A DNA stretch of 37,731 bases from an uncultured Butyrivibrio sp. (GTDB taxonomy: Bacteria > Bacillota > Clostridia > Lachnospirales > Lachnospiraceae). Of this stretch, positions 16,561-25,800 are shown one piece after another; position 1 is the first letter of the stretch; every line of letters begins with the position of its first letter. Under the pieces are notes generated by a model, which saw only the letters and a program-made list of their open reading frames with translations, was not told the DNA's origin and searched no databases. A program made the translations under genes and the position numbers. The stretch lies in NCBI GenBank assembly GCA_947168335.1, contig CAMVLM010000021.1, positions 1 through 37,731 of the forward strand, written 5' to 3'.

Positions 16561-17703
16561 TTAAAGCTTTTCGTATACTTTCATTATCTCATCAGCATTT
16601 TTACTTGCCGTGAAGTTTTCCATGGCATATTTCTGCCCGTCTTTTGCTATTCCAATGTACTTATCGTAATCCTCTATAACGCTTCTCATCTTAAGATGCA
16701 GATCATTGGAATTTTCGCTCTTATAAAGTACTCCGGCATCACCGTTATCAAGTACCTCGGGAGTCGCACCGGAATCAGCTCCGATCACGATACAGCCTGC
16801 CATCATGGCTTCAACAGTAACTCTTCCAAAAGGTTCGGATATTGAGCTCATGATATACGCATCACTCTTTTTATAAAACAGCGCAACATCTGATCTGTCC
16901 CCGTAAAAGGTAACATTTTCTGAAAGACCTTTTTTATTGACCATATCCTCAAGGACAGTTCTCTTCTCGCCACTTCCGATAAAGGAGATATGGAAATTGT
17001 TTATGCCCTCTTCTTTCAGCATACCTGCAGCTTCAACAATGTATTCCTGACCTTTATTGGTATTCATGCTGCCTACGTTCAAGAACTCCAGTACATCCTT
17101 CTTATTACCAAAGTCCCTTTCACAATAAAAATCCTTCTCATCTATTCCATTGTAAATAACCAAAGACCTGTCAGTCTTTAATCTTGGAGAGTAATAATCC
17201 CTTATAAACTCAGAGATATCAATAACCCTGTCCGCCTTATCAATAAGTCCGTAGCACTTGTCGGAAAAAAGGCTTCTGTTCTGGAAAATCTCCAGAGCCT
17301 CTCTAATATGCCACACACAGGGTATCTTACATCTGGCGGCAGCCTGCTGCCCCACATAGGACCATATCGTGTTTATATGGACAATATCAACCTTCTCCTT
17401 CCTGATCAGAGAAGCTATCTGAGTAATTGCAAAAATCTGGTTGTACAGTCTCTTGGTCATCATAGATAACTGAACCTTGGAACTGCCCTGATCCTTCTCC
17501 CAAATAGTCCAGGAAAAGGATCTGATATAGAACCATCTAATATTTTCATTATCAAGAAGCTCCTGACCGTTACCCTTCCTTGGAAGCACAACGATGGGAT
17601 CATACTTACCGCTTTTTCTTAAAAGGCAGCACAGTTTGACCATGCTTCTGAAGGCCCCGCTGTATGCAGCGTTATCTGAAGCCACAAAAAGAATCTTTTT
17701 CAC
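16561..17703 (-). CDS. GT4-family glycosyltransferase
   Basis: This 380-residue GT-B enzyme starts KKILFVASDNAAYSGAFRS, with the usual N-terminal Rossmann strand and acceptor-site glycine region. The C-terminal nucleotide-sugar domain has LNVGSMNTNKGQEYIVEA and the E-x7-E signature SEPFGRVTVEAMMAG, with Glu290 and Glu298. It is a retaining, cytoplasmic glycosyltransferase. Translation starts at GTG (17703) behind a strong GGAGG. It lies 24 bases after the LTA-synthase-like gene and 10 bases before the triple GT2 gene, so it probably acts on the same glycan. Donor and acceptor cannot be read from the sequence. Confidence 0.9.
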   Translation of the reverse strand: MKKILFVASDNAAYSGAFRSMVKLCCLLRKSGKYDPIVVLPRKGNGQELLDNENIRWFYIRSFSWTIWEKDQGSSKVQLSMMTKRLYNQIFAITQIASLIRKEKVDIVHINTIWSYVGQQAAARCKIPCVWHIREALEIFQNRSLFSDKCYGLIDKADRVIDISEFIRDYYSPRLKTDRSLVIYNGIDEKDFYCERDFGNKKDVLEFLNVGSMNTNKGQEYIVEAAGMLKEEGINNFHISFIGSGEKRTVLEDMVNKKGLSENVTFYGDRSDVALFYKKSDAYIMSSISEPFGRVTVEAMMAGCIVIGADSGATPEVLDNGDAGVLYKSENSNDLHLKMRSVIEDYDKYIGIAKDGQKYAMENFTASKNADEIMKVYEKL

Positions 17704-17727
17704 TGTTCCTCCGAACCTGAATAAATC

Positions 17728-19770
17728 TTATTCTGCTTTTAATTCAAAGAATGAGTTAACTCTGTTATCAATATCGATCAGATGATTATAGCAAAGTATA
17801 TTGTAAAGCTTCACCTTGTCGTAATAGGGTGAGCTTGTATCATCAATAGTATAGTAATTGCCATCAGCACCCACATATCCGTATGTGTTGATGATCGGAA
17901 CATCCTCCATGAGATCAATAAGGAACTTACTGTATCCGCTCATCTTCATTCCAAACATATTCAAAATATATGCCTGCAGGTAATTAACACTGAACTCTGT
18001 CTTTGGAGCAAAGGCTGTTTCATCAAAATCAAAGTTTGCCCATACAAGATACTTTGAATAGTAAATCTGATATCTGTCTTTTCCATCCAATGCTTCCACA
18101 TCTGTACCAAGAAGCTTTTTATAAATCCCGCCGTTAATTCCCGGCTGATGATCTCCAAAGAACACAATAACAGTTGGATCATCCGTATTCTCAAAATAAT
18201 TGACCAGTTTCCCCAGAGCAGCATCACTGGCATGTATCAGATTGAGGTATTGTTTTACCTCATCATCACTAAAATTATCATCCAGTACATTTACCGCCTC
18301 TTCAAGATTAACCCTGTCCTCAGTATAAGGGCTGTGATTCTGCATGGTCACATTGAAAATATAGAAAGGCTCATCACTCTGTTCTTTGGCCTTCTCATAT
18401 TCGCTGATAATTCTGTCGAAATCAGCTTCATCAGAAATATGCTCACCGATTCTGAATGCATCCTCCGGGTAATCCTCCTCGGATATGAAGTCAGAAAATC
18501 CCATCATTGCATACACAGCCTGTCTGTTGTATCCGTTAGGCAGATAAGGATGCATCGCAAGGATTCCCGAGTAATTATCCAAAGTCAGATTCCTGGTAAG
18601 TGTAGGGAAAAACTTACGTATATAAAGCTGATAAGGCGAAGTACTTGCAGGTAAAAATCCCATTGAATCGCCACTTAAAAACTCATATTCAGTATTTGCC
18701 GTATCTCCCTTATATGCTGAAACATACAATTTTCCCTTGATTGTATTGTCAGTCAGGCTTTCATAAAAAGGCATAACCTCTGTATCAGTCTTAAAATCTC
18801 CCACATCCTGTATATCAGCGTAGGCCTCATCCATGATTACGATCATATTCGGTCTGTTTTTATCGGTATCTGTGACTGAATCTGATGAGTATTGCTGCTC
18901 TACTTCTTTCACAACTGAAGCATCATATCCGTCAGGTTTTTCAGGACTGAAAACCTTAAGGTTACATACCATGGACAAAAGTCCACCGAACTTGGTGTAG
19001 GATATCATGGGCCTGTTCATCTTAAGATAAATTCCATGGTCCTTGAGGTAATTTGTTCCAATAAGGAAATTATAAACACCTACAGTCATGGCAATATATA
19101 CTGCAGCCAGAACAAGACGGATTCTAAGGCGCTTTTTGACCTTATCTGTGTCAGTGATTTTGGTTGATCTGGCAAAAATCACAACTGAAATACTGAGTAA
19201 GAAAAATGACAAAGTCATGAACTGACGCCAGCTGATGTTATAGGAATAGCCGGATGCTACGTTTGCTGCAGCATCAAACTTGAAAAAATCTCCAAGAAGA
19301 AACGGAACCTGACGGAACTTATACACATAGTAATTGACCATTCCAAAGGTTGTGCAGAAGAGCGCAGGAATAAAAAATGCCCATCTAGCAGAATATGTAA
19401 TGACGAATACTCCCCACACGATAATTCCGTAAAGAATGTAGTTACAGGACAGTACTATACCTGTATCAACGCCTTCAGCCAGATAAAACTTTGACATAAA
19501 GGCAGTCTCTGTTACAAAAAAGCACATTGCAGGATATAACAGCATAAAGGGAATCAAAAGATATTTGCTGCCAAAATCCCAGACTTTTTTACTTACGAAA
19601 GGAACTACTGCTGCCAAAAACAAAAACAGAAGTGACAACAGTTTAAAACGTATATGACTCGACTCATCAATAAGGCCGTGTAAAATCACTGCTGCAATCG
19701 CAATGACTGCCACATAAACCAACTTTAAAATAATTTTTTTATCTAATTTGTTCTTTATAAATTCACTCAT
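17728..19770 (-). CDS. LTA-synthase-like phosphoglycerol transferase (sulfatase fold)
   Basis: This 680-residue protein has about seven N-terminal membrane helices (to about residue 250) and a large extracytoplasmic alkaline-phosphatase-superfamily domain. Motifs match LtaS-type enzymes: IVIMDEAYAD with metal ligand Glu315, the putative nucleophile Thr357 in KGDTANTEYEF, and GDHQPG at 539-544. LtaS moves glycerol-phosphate from phosphatidylglycerol onto a growing chain outside the cell; related enzymes add phosphoglycerol to glycans. I chose the ATG at 19770, which overlaps the end of the upstream glycerophosphodiesterase gene by 8 bases; a start at 19821 would lie deep inside that gene. Linkage to glycosyltransferases suggests decoration of a glycan rather than ordinary lipoteichoic acid synthesis (inference). 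Confidence 0.88.
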   Translation of the reverse strand: MSEFIKNKLDKKIILKLVYVAVIAIAAVILHGLIDESSHIRFKLLSLLFLFLAAVVPFVSKKVWDFGSKYLLIPFMLLYPAMCFFVTETAFMSKFYLAEGVDTGIVLSCNYILYGIIVWGVFVITYSARWAFFIPALFCTTFGMVNYYVYKFRQVPFLLGDFFKFDAAANVASGYSYNISWRQFMTLSFFLLSISVVIFARSTKITDTDKVKKRLRIRLVLAAVYIAMTVGVYNFLIGTNYLKDHGIYLKMNRPMISYTKFGGLLSMVCNLKVFSPEKPDGYDASVVKEVEQQYSSDSVTDTDKNRPNMIVIMDEAYADIQDVGDFKTDTEVMPFYESLTDNTIKGKLYVSAYKGDTANTEYEFLSGDSMGFLPASTSPYQLYIRKFFPTLTRNLTLDNYSGILAMHPYLPNGYNRQAVYAMMGFSDFISEEDYPEDAFRIGEHISDEADFDRIISEYEKAKEQSDEPFYIFNVTMQNHSPYTEDRVNLEEAVNVLDDNFSDDEVKQYLNLIHASDAALGKLVNYFENTDDPTVIVFFGDHQPGINGGIYKKLLGTDVEALDGKDRYQIYYSKYLVWANFDFDETAFAPKTEFSVNYLQAYILNMFGMKMSGYSKFLIDLMEDVPIINTYGYVGADGNYYTIDDTSSPYYDKVKLYNILCYNHLIDIDNRVNSFFELKAE

Positions 19771-20863
19771 AATAATGTAATTCCTGTTTGCTGACATCTG
19801 TATATATACCGTCCACACCACAATCTACAAGATACTTTTTCATCTCATCCATGTCGTTAACGGTATGCACAAACATAGGTATATTGTTTTCCTTAATGCT
19901 TTCAAGAAAGACGCTGTCATCTGCTCTGGCCGTTGAAAATGTATATCCCACAAGATCCATTTCCTTTGTGAACTGTTTCAGCTTGCCAAAGTCCATATCT
20001 TCATCTTTTATTCTGTACAGTGTAAATATTATATTCTTAAATCCAAGACTGGTAATCTTCTCATACTGATTATAGCTGTAGATCTGAACTATGAATCTGT
20101 CCAGGATATCACTGCACTCCTTCTGAATCAGCTTACACTCTTCATAGTTGTTATCCTTACAGTCCGTAACAACATAGAAATCATCATGCTCTCTCATGAA
20201 TTCTGCAAGCTCTGTAAGAGTCAGGGTGCTAAGTTCACCGTAAATTCCTGCATTATTAAATTCCTCAAGTGTAGGAGTTTCATACAGACCGGAGCCTTCA
20301 CACCACTCAATCGGATCACCCTTCTTATCATGGGCGCAGACAAGGTAACCATCCGAAGTCACTCTGAAATCAAACTCGGAAACCCTGTTTCCTTCCTGAT
20401 AACAATTCTCCAGGGCGTCCTGACTGTTTGTTTTGCGGTGCGACTCTCCGCTTTTTCCTGTCACATCTCCACCAGCGTGAATGATGTATTTCTCCTGACA
20501 CAAAAGCTCTCTGACACCTGCTATGTCCCGCTCGTCGGTATACTTTGAATATATTCCCGAAGCAACCGCCACTCCGCTTATCACTGATATAACTACGAGA
20601 AATGCGCTTGCAATTTTCTGCTTTTTGACTATAATCCCTGCCGCAATGATAAATGCAAGGACCAGCACAGCTATCGCCATAGCCTTAAAGGGAAAACCTG
20701 TGGCACTTAAAGCATCTCTGTTCCCCAAAGCAAAATTATAAATCCCCAGATCGGCAGAACTGTCTATAGCTTTGAAGTACCATCTTATATAGACTTCCGC
20801 CAATATGATCAGAGTGAACAGGCCCTGGATTAAGATGCCTGTTTTCTTACCTGTTTTTTTCAT
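19763..20863 (-). CDS. Membrane-anchored glycerophosphodiester phosphodiesterase
   Basis: The 366-residue protein has three N-terminal membrane helices (about 10-30, 58-80 and 83-106), then a GDPD domain. Family motifs are visible: HAGGD near residue 130, NSQDALENCYQEG, the catalytic EFDF pair followed by TSDGYLVCAHD, and VDGIYTDVS near the C-terminus. The enzyme hydrolyses glycerophosphodiesters to glycerol-3-phosphate. With a positive N-terminus and three helices, the catalytic domain should face outside. It overlaps the LTA-synthase-like gene by 8 bases, so one protein makes and the other trims glycerophosphate polymers or substituents. GGAAAG nine bases before the ATG supports the start. 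It is first in its transcription unit. Confidence 0.9.
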   Translation of the reverse strand: MKKTGKKTGILIQGLFTLIILAEVYIRWYFKAIDSSADLGIYNFALGNRDALSATGFPFKAMAIAVLVLAFIIAAGIIVKKQKIASAFLVVISVISGVAVASGIYSKYTDERDIAGVRELLCQEKYIIHAGGDVTGKSGESHRKTNSQDALENCYQEGNRVSEFDFRVTSDGYLVCAHDKKGDPIEWCEGSGLYETPTLEEFNNAGIYGELSTLTLTELAEFMREHDDFYVVTDCKDNNYEECKLIQKECSDILDRFIVQIYSYNQYEKITSLGFKNIIFTLYRIKDEDMDFGKLKQFTKEMDLVGYTFSTARADDSVFLESIKENNIPMFVHTVNDMDEMKKYLVDCGVDGIYTDVSKQELHYYE

Positions 20864-20909
20864 TATCTTTTACTTTCCAAATAATTAACACTAACCAATA
20901 CGAATAGTT

Positions 20910-20937
20910 ATTATACAATATTATCCTTCATTTGTAA
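20910..20937 (-). promoter_or_regulatory. Putative promoter of the phosphodiesterase-LTA unit
   Basis: On the minus strand a perfect TATAAT (20910-20915) lies 16 bases from a weak -35, TTACAA (20932-20937). It sits between the upstream operon's terminator and the ATG at 20863, where a promoter is expected. The leader would be about 40 bases. Confidence 0.45.
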
Positions 20938-20958
20938 GCAACAACTAATTTTATTCCT

Positions 20959-20998
20959 AAAAAAAGAGCAGTAGAATCCGCATTCTACTGCCTCTTTT
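20959..20998 (-). terminator. Intrinsic terminator of the surface-polysaccharide operon
   Basis: On the minus strand GCAGTAGAAT, loop GCGG and ATTCTACTGC form a perfect 10-bp stem. It can be extended by AAGA/TCTT pairs past one bulged base, and a run of seven T follows. It begins 14 bases after the stop codon at 21012 and separates the polysaccharide operon from the phosphodiesterase unit. Confidence 0.88.
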
Positions 20999-21011
20999 CG
21001 CATTAATTCAA

Positions 21012-23024
21012 TTAAGATTTAGAATTTCTCTCAAGAAGTTCGATTATTCTGTCGAGCTTGTCGTTCATAAGCTTCTGCTCTTCCTTAAGCTGATAAATTG
21101 AAAGGTTCAGCTTGTTTATCTGGCCATTGATATCCATGAAGCCTCTCTTTACTTTGGAAGCGCTTGCCCAGCGAAGTCTCTCTGTTTTTTCTGCAAATCT
21201 TACAAAGCCCTTGGTCTCACTGCCTGCTTTAATGCTGTCTGCATAGATAAGTTCTGATATGCTCTTGCCGTTTCTTCTGAAATCGGAATAATATGCCAGC
21301 ACGTTTCTGATGCAGTCATCATTACCTGTATCATGAGCATTATCAAGATAAAGACCTGTAAGCTGAGTATTTCCTACAAAGCTGAGGTTATGTCTTCCCT
21401 CCGCCATAACTACCGGAACTCCGTTCATTACTTCCATGAACTTAAGCCATATATCATCGGCACTGAAGGAAAGTCCCCTGATCTTCTCAACATCAAAAGT
21501 CTCTTCGGGAAGAAGGTGCGGAGGATAAAGAACTCCGCCTACACCTGTTGCAATAAGGCTCATTGCCGGCTTTTCCACAGCCACTGTATATGACTGAATC
21601 CAGCTTCCGTACTTCTTGATGTTTCCATCCTCATCAAATGTGATGTTATGAACCCTCAGAGCAGAAATAGCCTTGGGGAATTTCTGATGACACTTGTAAA
21701 GATTCTCAACAAGGTTTTCATCATAGTAAATATCATCATCTACAGTAATAACAATATCATCGGGATATTGTGTCATTGTGTAGTAATACTTGGTATGAGC
21801 TCTGAGGTTTTCCTTAGCCCATCCGATTGTAAGACCGAACTTCTTAAGTTCAAGAAGCTCCTGGGGAAGCTCTGCCTCCTTCTGAGGGAACTCCTCCTCT
21901 GTAAGCCACAGAATAACTCTGTCGGGCTTCATTGTCTGACTTAAGATAGCAAGAAGTGTAGTTGACACATCATGTATTCTTCCGGGGAAAGTTGTCAGAG
22001 ATACCGTAATCTTGGTCTTTCTGTCCTCACTTTCATTAAGTCCGTATGATAATTCCTCAAGCTTTTTCTTGTGGATGATCTTCTCTGCATCAAGAGTAGC
22101 CTGGCTCTTAGCTATTTTTTCCTTTGCCATGAGCTTCTTTGCTGAATTCATATCGCTGTGCTCGCCGCCTTCTTTTACAGAAAACTTCTGATCTGCATAG
22201 GGTGACAACTGATAATATTTCTCAAATCTCTCTGTAAGACCTGCAACGTAAGCAACCCAGGGTTTCTTGGGAGAAGTAAGATGAAGGATTGTTGCTCTCT
22301 CGTAGTTCTCCTCTTCATCAGCGCTGATCTCCAGCTCGTAATATTTCCTGAGTGTCTCTATATCAAGTCTGGTTGTAAGAGTGTACATATAGTTGTCATA
22401 AAGAGGCAGGAAATGCACTCCTGTTCTGAACTGTACATTCAAAGCATCCTGATCCATAAAGAAGTTGATACCGTTGAGTCTGTAATCTAGAAGCTTGTGC
22501 TCCAGATCATCCTCTCTCATCTTCTTAAGATTCAGGAGCATAACACCTGAATTAAAATATGCCTTGAGGGGTGTTTTAAGTTTCTGGTCCTGACTGGGAT
22601 TGTAGCAAAGCATGGGAATAGCATCCTTAACTGCTGCCACATAGTTATCACCAAGATCTGTGTTGTAAATCTCGCCAAGATCCTTCTGTACCAGAATATC
22701 ACCGTCAAGATAAAGAACCTTATCAAGGTCTGAAAGTATATTGGCAAGTCTGAACTTAAGAAGAGCTGCCTTTGAAACGTGCTCTGTCTTCTGCTCAACC
22801 TTCTTATACTCTGCTGCTGAAGCGTCGATAATGTGAACCTTGAAATCATCGGTTCCGATGGCTTCTATCTTTTTATGGGAGTCATCTGAAAGTCTGTCCA
22901 CAAGGAAATATGCATTGCAAACTGTATCAGCATTCTTGTTGACTTTAGCCGAAGTTGCTGCCACACATGTGGGCATACAATAATTCTCGTCTGTGATAAA
23001 TACCAGATTAATTGTGTTACTCAT
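21012..23024 (-). CDS. Two-domain glycosyltransferase: GT8 plus DDD-type module
   Basis: This 670-residue protein fuses two glycosyltransferase modules. The first (about 5-275) is GT8-like: LVFITDENYCMPTCV start, metal motif DGD at 107-109 (VLYLDGDILV), NSGVMLLNL, DQDALN and the HLTSPKKPW C-terminal signature. The second (about 337-560) begins VSLTTFPGRIHDVS and has VDDD at 428-431, as in glycosyltransferase-like proteins of capsule loci. A coiled coil (about 628-665) ends the protein. The start at 23024 has AGGAGA nine bases upstream; a start at 23075 would overlap the upstream ATPase gene. It is last in the operon, just after the ABC transporter genes. A cytoplasmic bifunctional transferase is likely; the linkages are unknown. 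Confidence 0.86.
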   Translation of the reverse strand: MSNTINLVFITDENYCMPTCVAATSAKVNKNADTVCNAYFLVDRLSDDSHKKIEAIGTDDFKVHIIDASAAEYKKVEQKTEHVSKAALLKFRLANILSDLDKVLYLDGDILVQKDLGEIYNTDLGDNYVAAVKDAIPMLCYNPSQDQKLKTPLKAYFNSGVMLLNLKKMREDDLEHKLLDYRLNGINFFMDQDALNVQFRTGVHFLPLYDNYMYTLTTRLDIETLRKYYELEISADEEENYERATILHLTSPKKPWVAYVAGLTERFEKYYQLSPYADQKFSVKEGGEHSDMNSAKKLMAKEKIAKSQATLDAEKIIHKKKLEELSYGLNESEDRKTKITVSLTTFPGRIHDVSTTLLAILSQTMKPDRVILWLTEEEFPQKEAELPQELLELKKFGLTIGWAKENLRAHTKYYYTMTQYPDDIVITVDDDIYYDENLVENLYKCHQKFPKAISALRVHNITFDEDGNIKKYGSWIQSYTVAVEKPAMSLIATGVGGVLYPPHLLPEETFDVEKIRGLSFSADDIWLKFMEVMNGVPVVMAEGRHNLSFVGNTQLTGLYLDNAHDTGNDDCIRNVLAYYSDFRRNGKSISELIYADSIKAGSETKGFVRFAEKTERLRWASASKVKRGFMDINGQINKLNLSIYQLKEEQKLMNDKLDRIIELLERNSKS

Positions 23025-23052
23025 AAAATAAGGTCTCCTATAATGAATGTTT

Positions 23053-24009
23053 TCAGGAATTGAATGTAAATTCATCCTTAGTCAAAAGCTCAGGGCGGTT
23101 TTTCTTAAGTACATTGAATGCAGCAAGTACTGCTGATTCTGACTCACCCTTTTCAAGAATAGCCTGCAGCTTTTCTGCTTCTGTGCGCGACTTTTCTTCC
23201 TGTTTCTCCCTCATTCTCTTTTCATAAGCTTTGGAAAGCTCATTTATATCATCCTCTGATTCTGGAAGCTTCTTGGTAAGAAGAAACTCCTCATATGCGT
23301 TGACATACTTCTCAACATCATCGGAAAATGCTATCTGTTTGCCGTGATCCAGCCAGAGGATCTTATTACACAGCTCTCTTATCTGAGACTCATTGTGTGA
23401 TACCAGAATACCTGTGATTCCGGCATCAAGGATCTCCCTCATCTTGTCTCCGCTCTTCTTTCTGAAGGCACCGTCACCTACGCTCAAAACCTCATCAAGA
23501 ATTATGATGTCCGGATCTACAAGACAGGCAATTGCAAAAGCAAGTCTGCTCTTCATACCACTTGAAAGCTGTTTGAACATGTAATCCTGGAAATCCTCAA
23601 GTTCAGCGAAAGCAATGATTTCTTTATATTTTGCATCAAGGAATTCCTTGGTGTAGCCAAGAAGTGCTCCTCTGAGATACGTATTTTCACGGACCGTCAT
23701 GTCATTATCAAAACCACTGGCAAGCTCCAGAAGAGCTGCAATACTTCCATGAGTTGTTATCTGTCCGTCTCCGGGCTTCATAATACCGGTTATAGCCTTA
23801 AGAAGAGTACTTTTTCCGGCTCCGTTGGATCCGATTATTCCAAGCATGTCTCCCTTTTCAATGGAGAAAGAAATATTCTTATTGGCCCAGAATTCTTTTA
23901 CATGATAGTTGCCGGTTATCTTTTTTACTACAAATTCCTTCAAACCTATGGATTTAAGATCACCGGTAATATATCTTACACTGACATTTTTACATTCAAT
24001 AGTTGGCAT
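23053..24009 (-). CDS. Polysaccharide ABC exporter ATP-binding protein (Wzt/TagH-like)
   Basis: The 318-residue ATPase has Walker A GSNGAGKST (residues 60-68), the signature LSSGMKSRLAF, Walker B IIILDEVLSVGD and the H-loop in LVSHNESQ. The typical extended N-terminal region of polysaccharide exporters is present. The C-terminal extension after the ATPase core is short (about 90 residues, charged, helical). It lacks the large beta-sandwich carbohydrate-binding domain found in some Wzt proteins. It pairs with the permease gene 8 bases upstream, and GAGG over the permease stop serves as its ribosome binding site. The pair would export undecaprenyl-linked glycan or teichoic acid-like polymer across the membrane. 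Confidence 0.92.
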   Translation of the reverse strand: MPTIECKNVSVRYITGDLKSIGLKEFVVKKITGNYHVKEFWANKNISFSIEKGDMLGIIGSNGAGKSTLLKAITGIMKPGDGQITTHGSIAALLELASGFDNDMTVRENTYLRGALLGYTKEFLDAKYKEIIAFAELEDFQDYMFKQLSSGMKSRLAFAIACLVDPDIIILDEVLSVGDGAFRKKSGDKMREILDAGITGILVSHNESQIRELCNKILWLDHGKQIAFSDDVEKYVNAYEEFLLTKKLPESEDDINELSKAYEKRMREKQEEKSRTEAEKLQAILEKGESESAVLAAFNVLKKNRPELLTKDEFTFNS

Positions 24010-24017
24010 GTATTACC

Positions 24018-24809
24018 TCACATATAATATACAAATTCCTTGTTGTACTTCTTGTAGATCGCGCTTCCGATTGCAAGATAGAAAAGCGCATAGAATGCCA
24101 TCAGTAAATGATACTGCGGTGAAGGAATTACACCGTCAATGACAATTGATCTGAAGTACTTGATCATTACATATACAGGATTAAGCATAAACAGCTGCTG
24201 TGTTCTTACGCTGAAGGAATCAACACGATAGAATATTGCAGACAGATATGTAAGCAATGTCAGGAAGACATCATACAAATACTGTATATCCCTGAAGAAT
24301 ACAAACAGCGCTGATAAAATCATTCCTATTCCAACATTCATGACCACAAGACAGATGATAGGGTACAGAAGAAGTACCATGTGAGGTCCGAAGGTTATCT
24401 TGTCCAACATACAGAACAGGTAATAGACCACCAGTGTCAGCATGAAATTAACCAGTGCGGACACATTCTTGGATAAAAGGAAAAGATATTTGGGAACATT
24501 GATCTTCTGAATGATCTTACTGTTATTCAAAAGACTGCTCATTCCGTTCCTGGTAGCCTCTCTGTAAAATGCCATTACAAGGTTACCGCTAAACAGGTAT
24601 GTTGTATAATGCGGCTGGGTTCTTCCGAAAAACTCCGTAAATACTATCTTCATGATAAGAAGGGTAAGAAGCGGTGAAAGTATGCTCCACAGCATTCCCA
24701 GCGCAGTTCTCTTATACTTTTGCTTAAAATCTCTTTTTACAAGTTCACTGAATAAAAAACTGTATTTTTTTATAGTGAATATCCACTTTTCTAAAACTTT
24801 ACTTATCAT
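24018..24809 (-). CDS. Polysaccharide ABC exporter permease (Wzm/TagG-like)
   Basis: This 263-residue ABC-2 type permease has an amphipathic N-terminus (KRDFKQKYKRTALG, a motif common to the family), about six membrane helices and the FFRDIQYLYDVFLTLL segment typical of TagG/Wzm. It forms the channel for the ATPase encoded next. The ATG at 24809 is the only sensible start, but its GGAG lies only two bases upstream, which is poor spacing. A three-codon reading frame (ATG GAG AAA TGA, 24806-24817) overlaps it and might act by coupling. The gap to the upstream GT2 gene is 53 bases. Confidence 0.92.
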   Translation of the reverse strand: MISKVLEKWIFTIKKYSFLFSELVKRDFKQKYKRTALGMLWSILSPLLTLLIMKIVFTEFFGRTQPHYTTYLFSGNLVMAFYREATRNGMSSLLNNSKIIQKINVPKYLFLLSKNVSALVNFMLTLVVYYLFCMLDKITFGPHMVLLLYPIICLVVMNVGIGMILSALFVFFRDIQYLYDVFLTLLTYLSAIFYRVDSFSVRTQQLFMLNPVYVMIKYFRSIVIDGVIPSPQYHLLMAFYALFYLAIGSAIYKKYNKEFVYYM

Positions 24810-24862
24810 TTCTCCATAACCATTCGTAATTAGTATTTGCCATAGACACTTCCGTGTTTAAA

Positions 24863-25786
24863 TCAGCCTTCGTATTTTTCAATCCCGGGTCTGTACACAA
24901 GTCCTCTGAAATATCCACGAAGAACTATAAAGCTTCTCTTTAATCTGTGATCTCTGGCAAGGAAAATGCATCTGAAAAAGTTCAGTGCACATTTGGCCGT
25001 GAAATAAATAAATCCTCCAAAGCCCTCTCTCATATATGTGCTTCCATCATTTCTGAAAGCATAGTTATATCTTGAAAGTCTGTCTATACCATCGGTAGCT
25101 ATAAAGCTTCCGTTGTTGTTATTCATCTTGTGAATAACGTGGCTCTTACCTGCGATAAAGGAAGGCATACCGTTTCTGATACTTATCCTTCTGGTGTACT
25201 CTATGTCATCTCCCCAGATGAAGTACTCCTTAATCGGATATCCGACTTTCTTAACTGTCTGTGCAGGCACAAACAGCGAAACAAAAGTTGCCTGCTGAAG
25301 AAGGAACATTCCCTCCTCGAGCACATCTATTCTGTCAAAAAAGTGTCTCATGGACTTCTGTGAATTCATCTTGCACTGTGTGCCGTCAGTCCACTCTACA
25401 ACACTGGAAATATATCCGTAACTATCAGGTCCCCCGGCTTTCTTATCCGCTCTCAAAAGGTAATAGAGAGCATCTGCCTTGGGTATTGTATCATCATCCA
25501 TGAGCCACAGCCATTTATAACCAAGCTCCATGGCTTTTTTCATTCCATAATAAAAGCCGCCGGCTCCACCCATATTTTCACCGGTATTATAGTACTGAAT
25601 CCGTGAATCTGTATCATCCTTCTGCATTATCTGCTCCACTACCTTGTCGGTACCATCTGTCGAGCAATTATCAATAATGAGGATATCACAGGTTTCCTTC
25701 TCCTGTGATAATAAGGCACCAATACATTCCTTCAGCAGTTCCTTCCGGTTATACGTGACTACGACAGCAGCTACTTTATCATTCAT
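24863..25786 (-). CDS. GT2 glycosyltransferase, GlfT-like (galactofuranosyltransferase type)
   Basis: The 307-residue enzyme starts VAAVVVTYNRKELLKEC, with IIDNCSTDGT, the metal motif MDDDTIP, FIWGDDIEYTRR and a HVIHK segment. The combination of MDDD and WGDDxExxxR is typical of the GlfT branch of family 2, which adds galactofuranose. The sugar remains uncertain because no UDP-galactopyranose mutase gene lies in the window. The C-terminal part (about 265-300) is basic and partly hydrophobic, so it may touch the membrane. The ATG at 25786 follows a weak GAAGG. It is encoded just before the ABC exporter. Confidence 0.85.
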   Translation of the reverse strand: MNDKVAAVVVTYNRKELLKECIGALLSQEKETCDILIIDNCSTDGTDKVVEQIMQKDDTDSRIQYYNTGENMGGAGGFYYGMKKAMELGYKWLWLMDDDTIPKADALYYLLRADKKAGGPDSYGYISSVVEWTDGTQCKMNSQKSMRHFFDRIDVLEEGMFLLQQATFVSLFVPAQTVKKVGYPIKEYFIWGDDIEYTRRISIRNGMPSFIAGKSHVIHKMNNNNGSFIATDGIDRLSRYNYAFRNDGSTYMREGFGGFIYFTAKCALNFFRCIFLARDHRLKRSFIVLRGYFRGLVYRPGIEKYEG

Positions 25787-25800
25787 CAACCTTCAAAACC

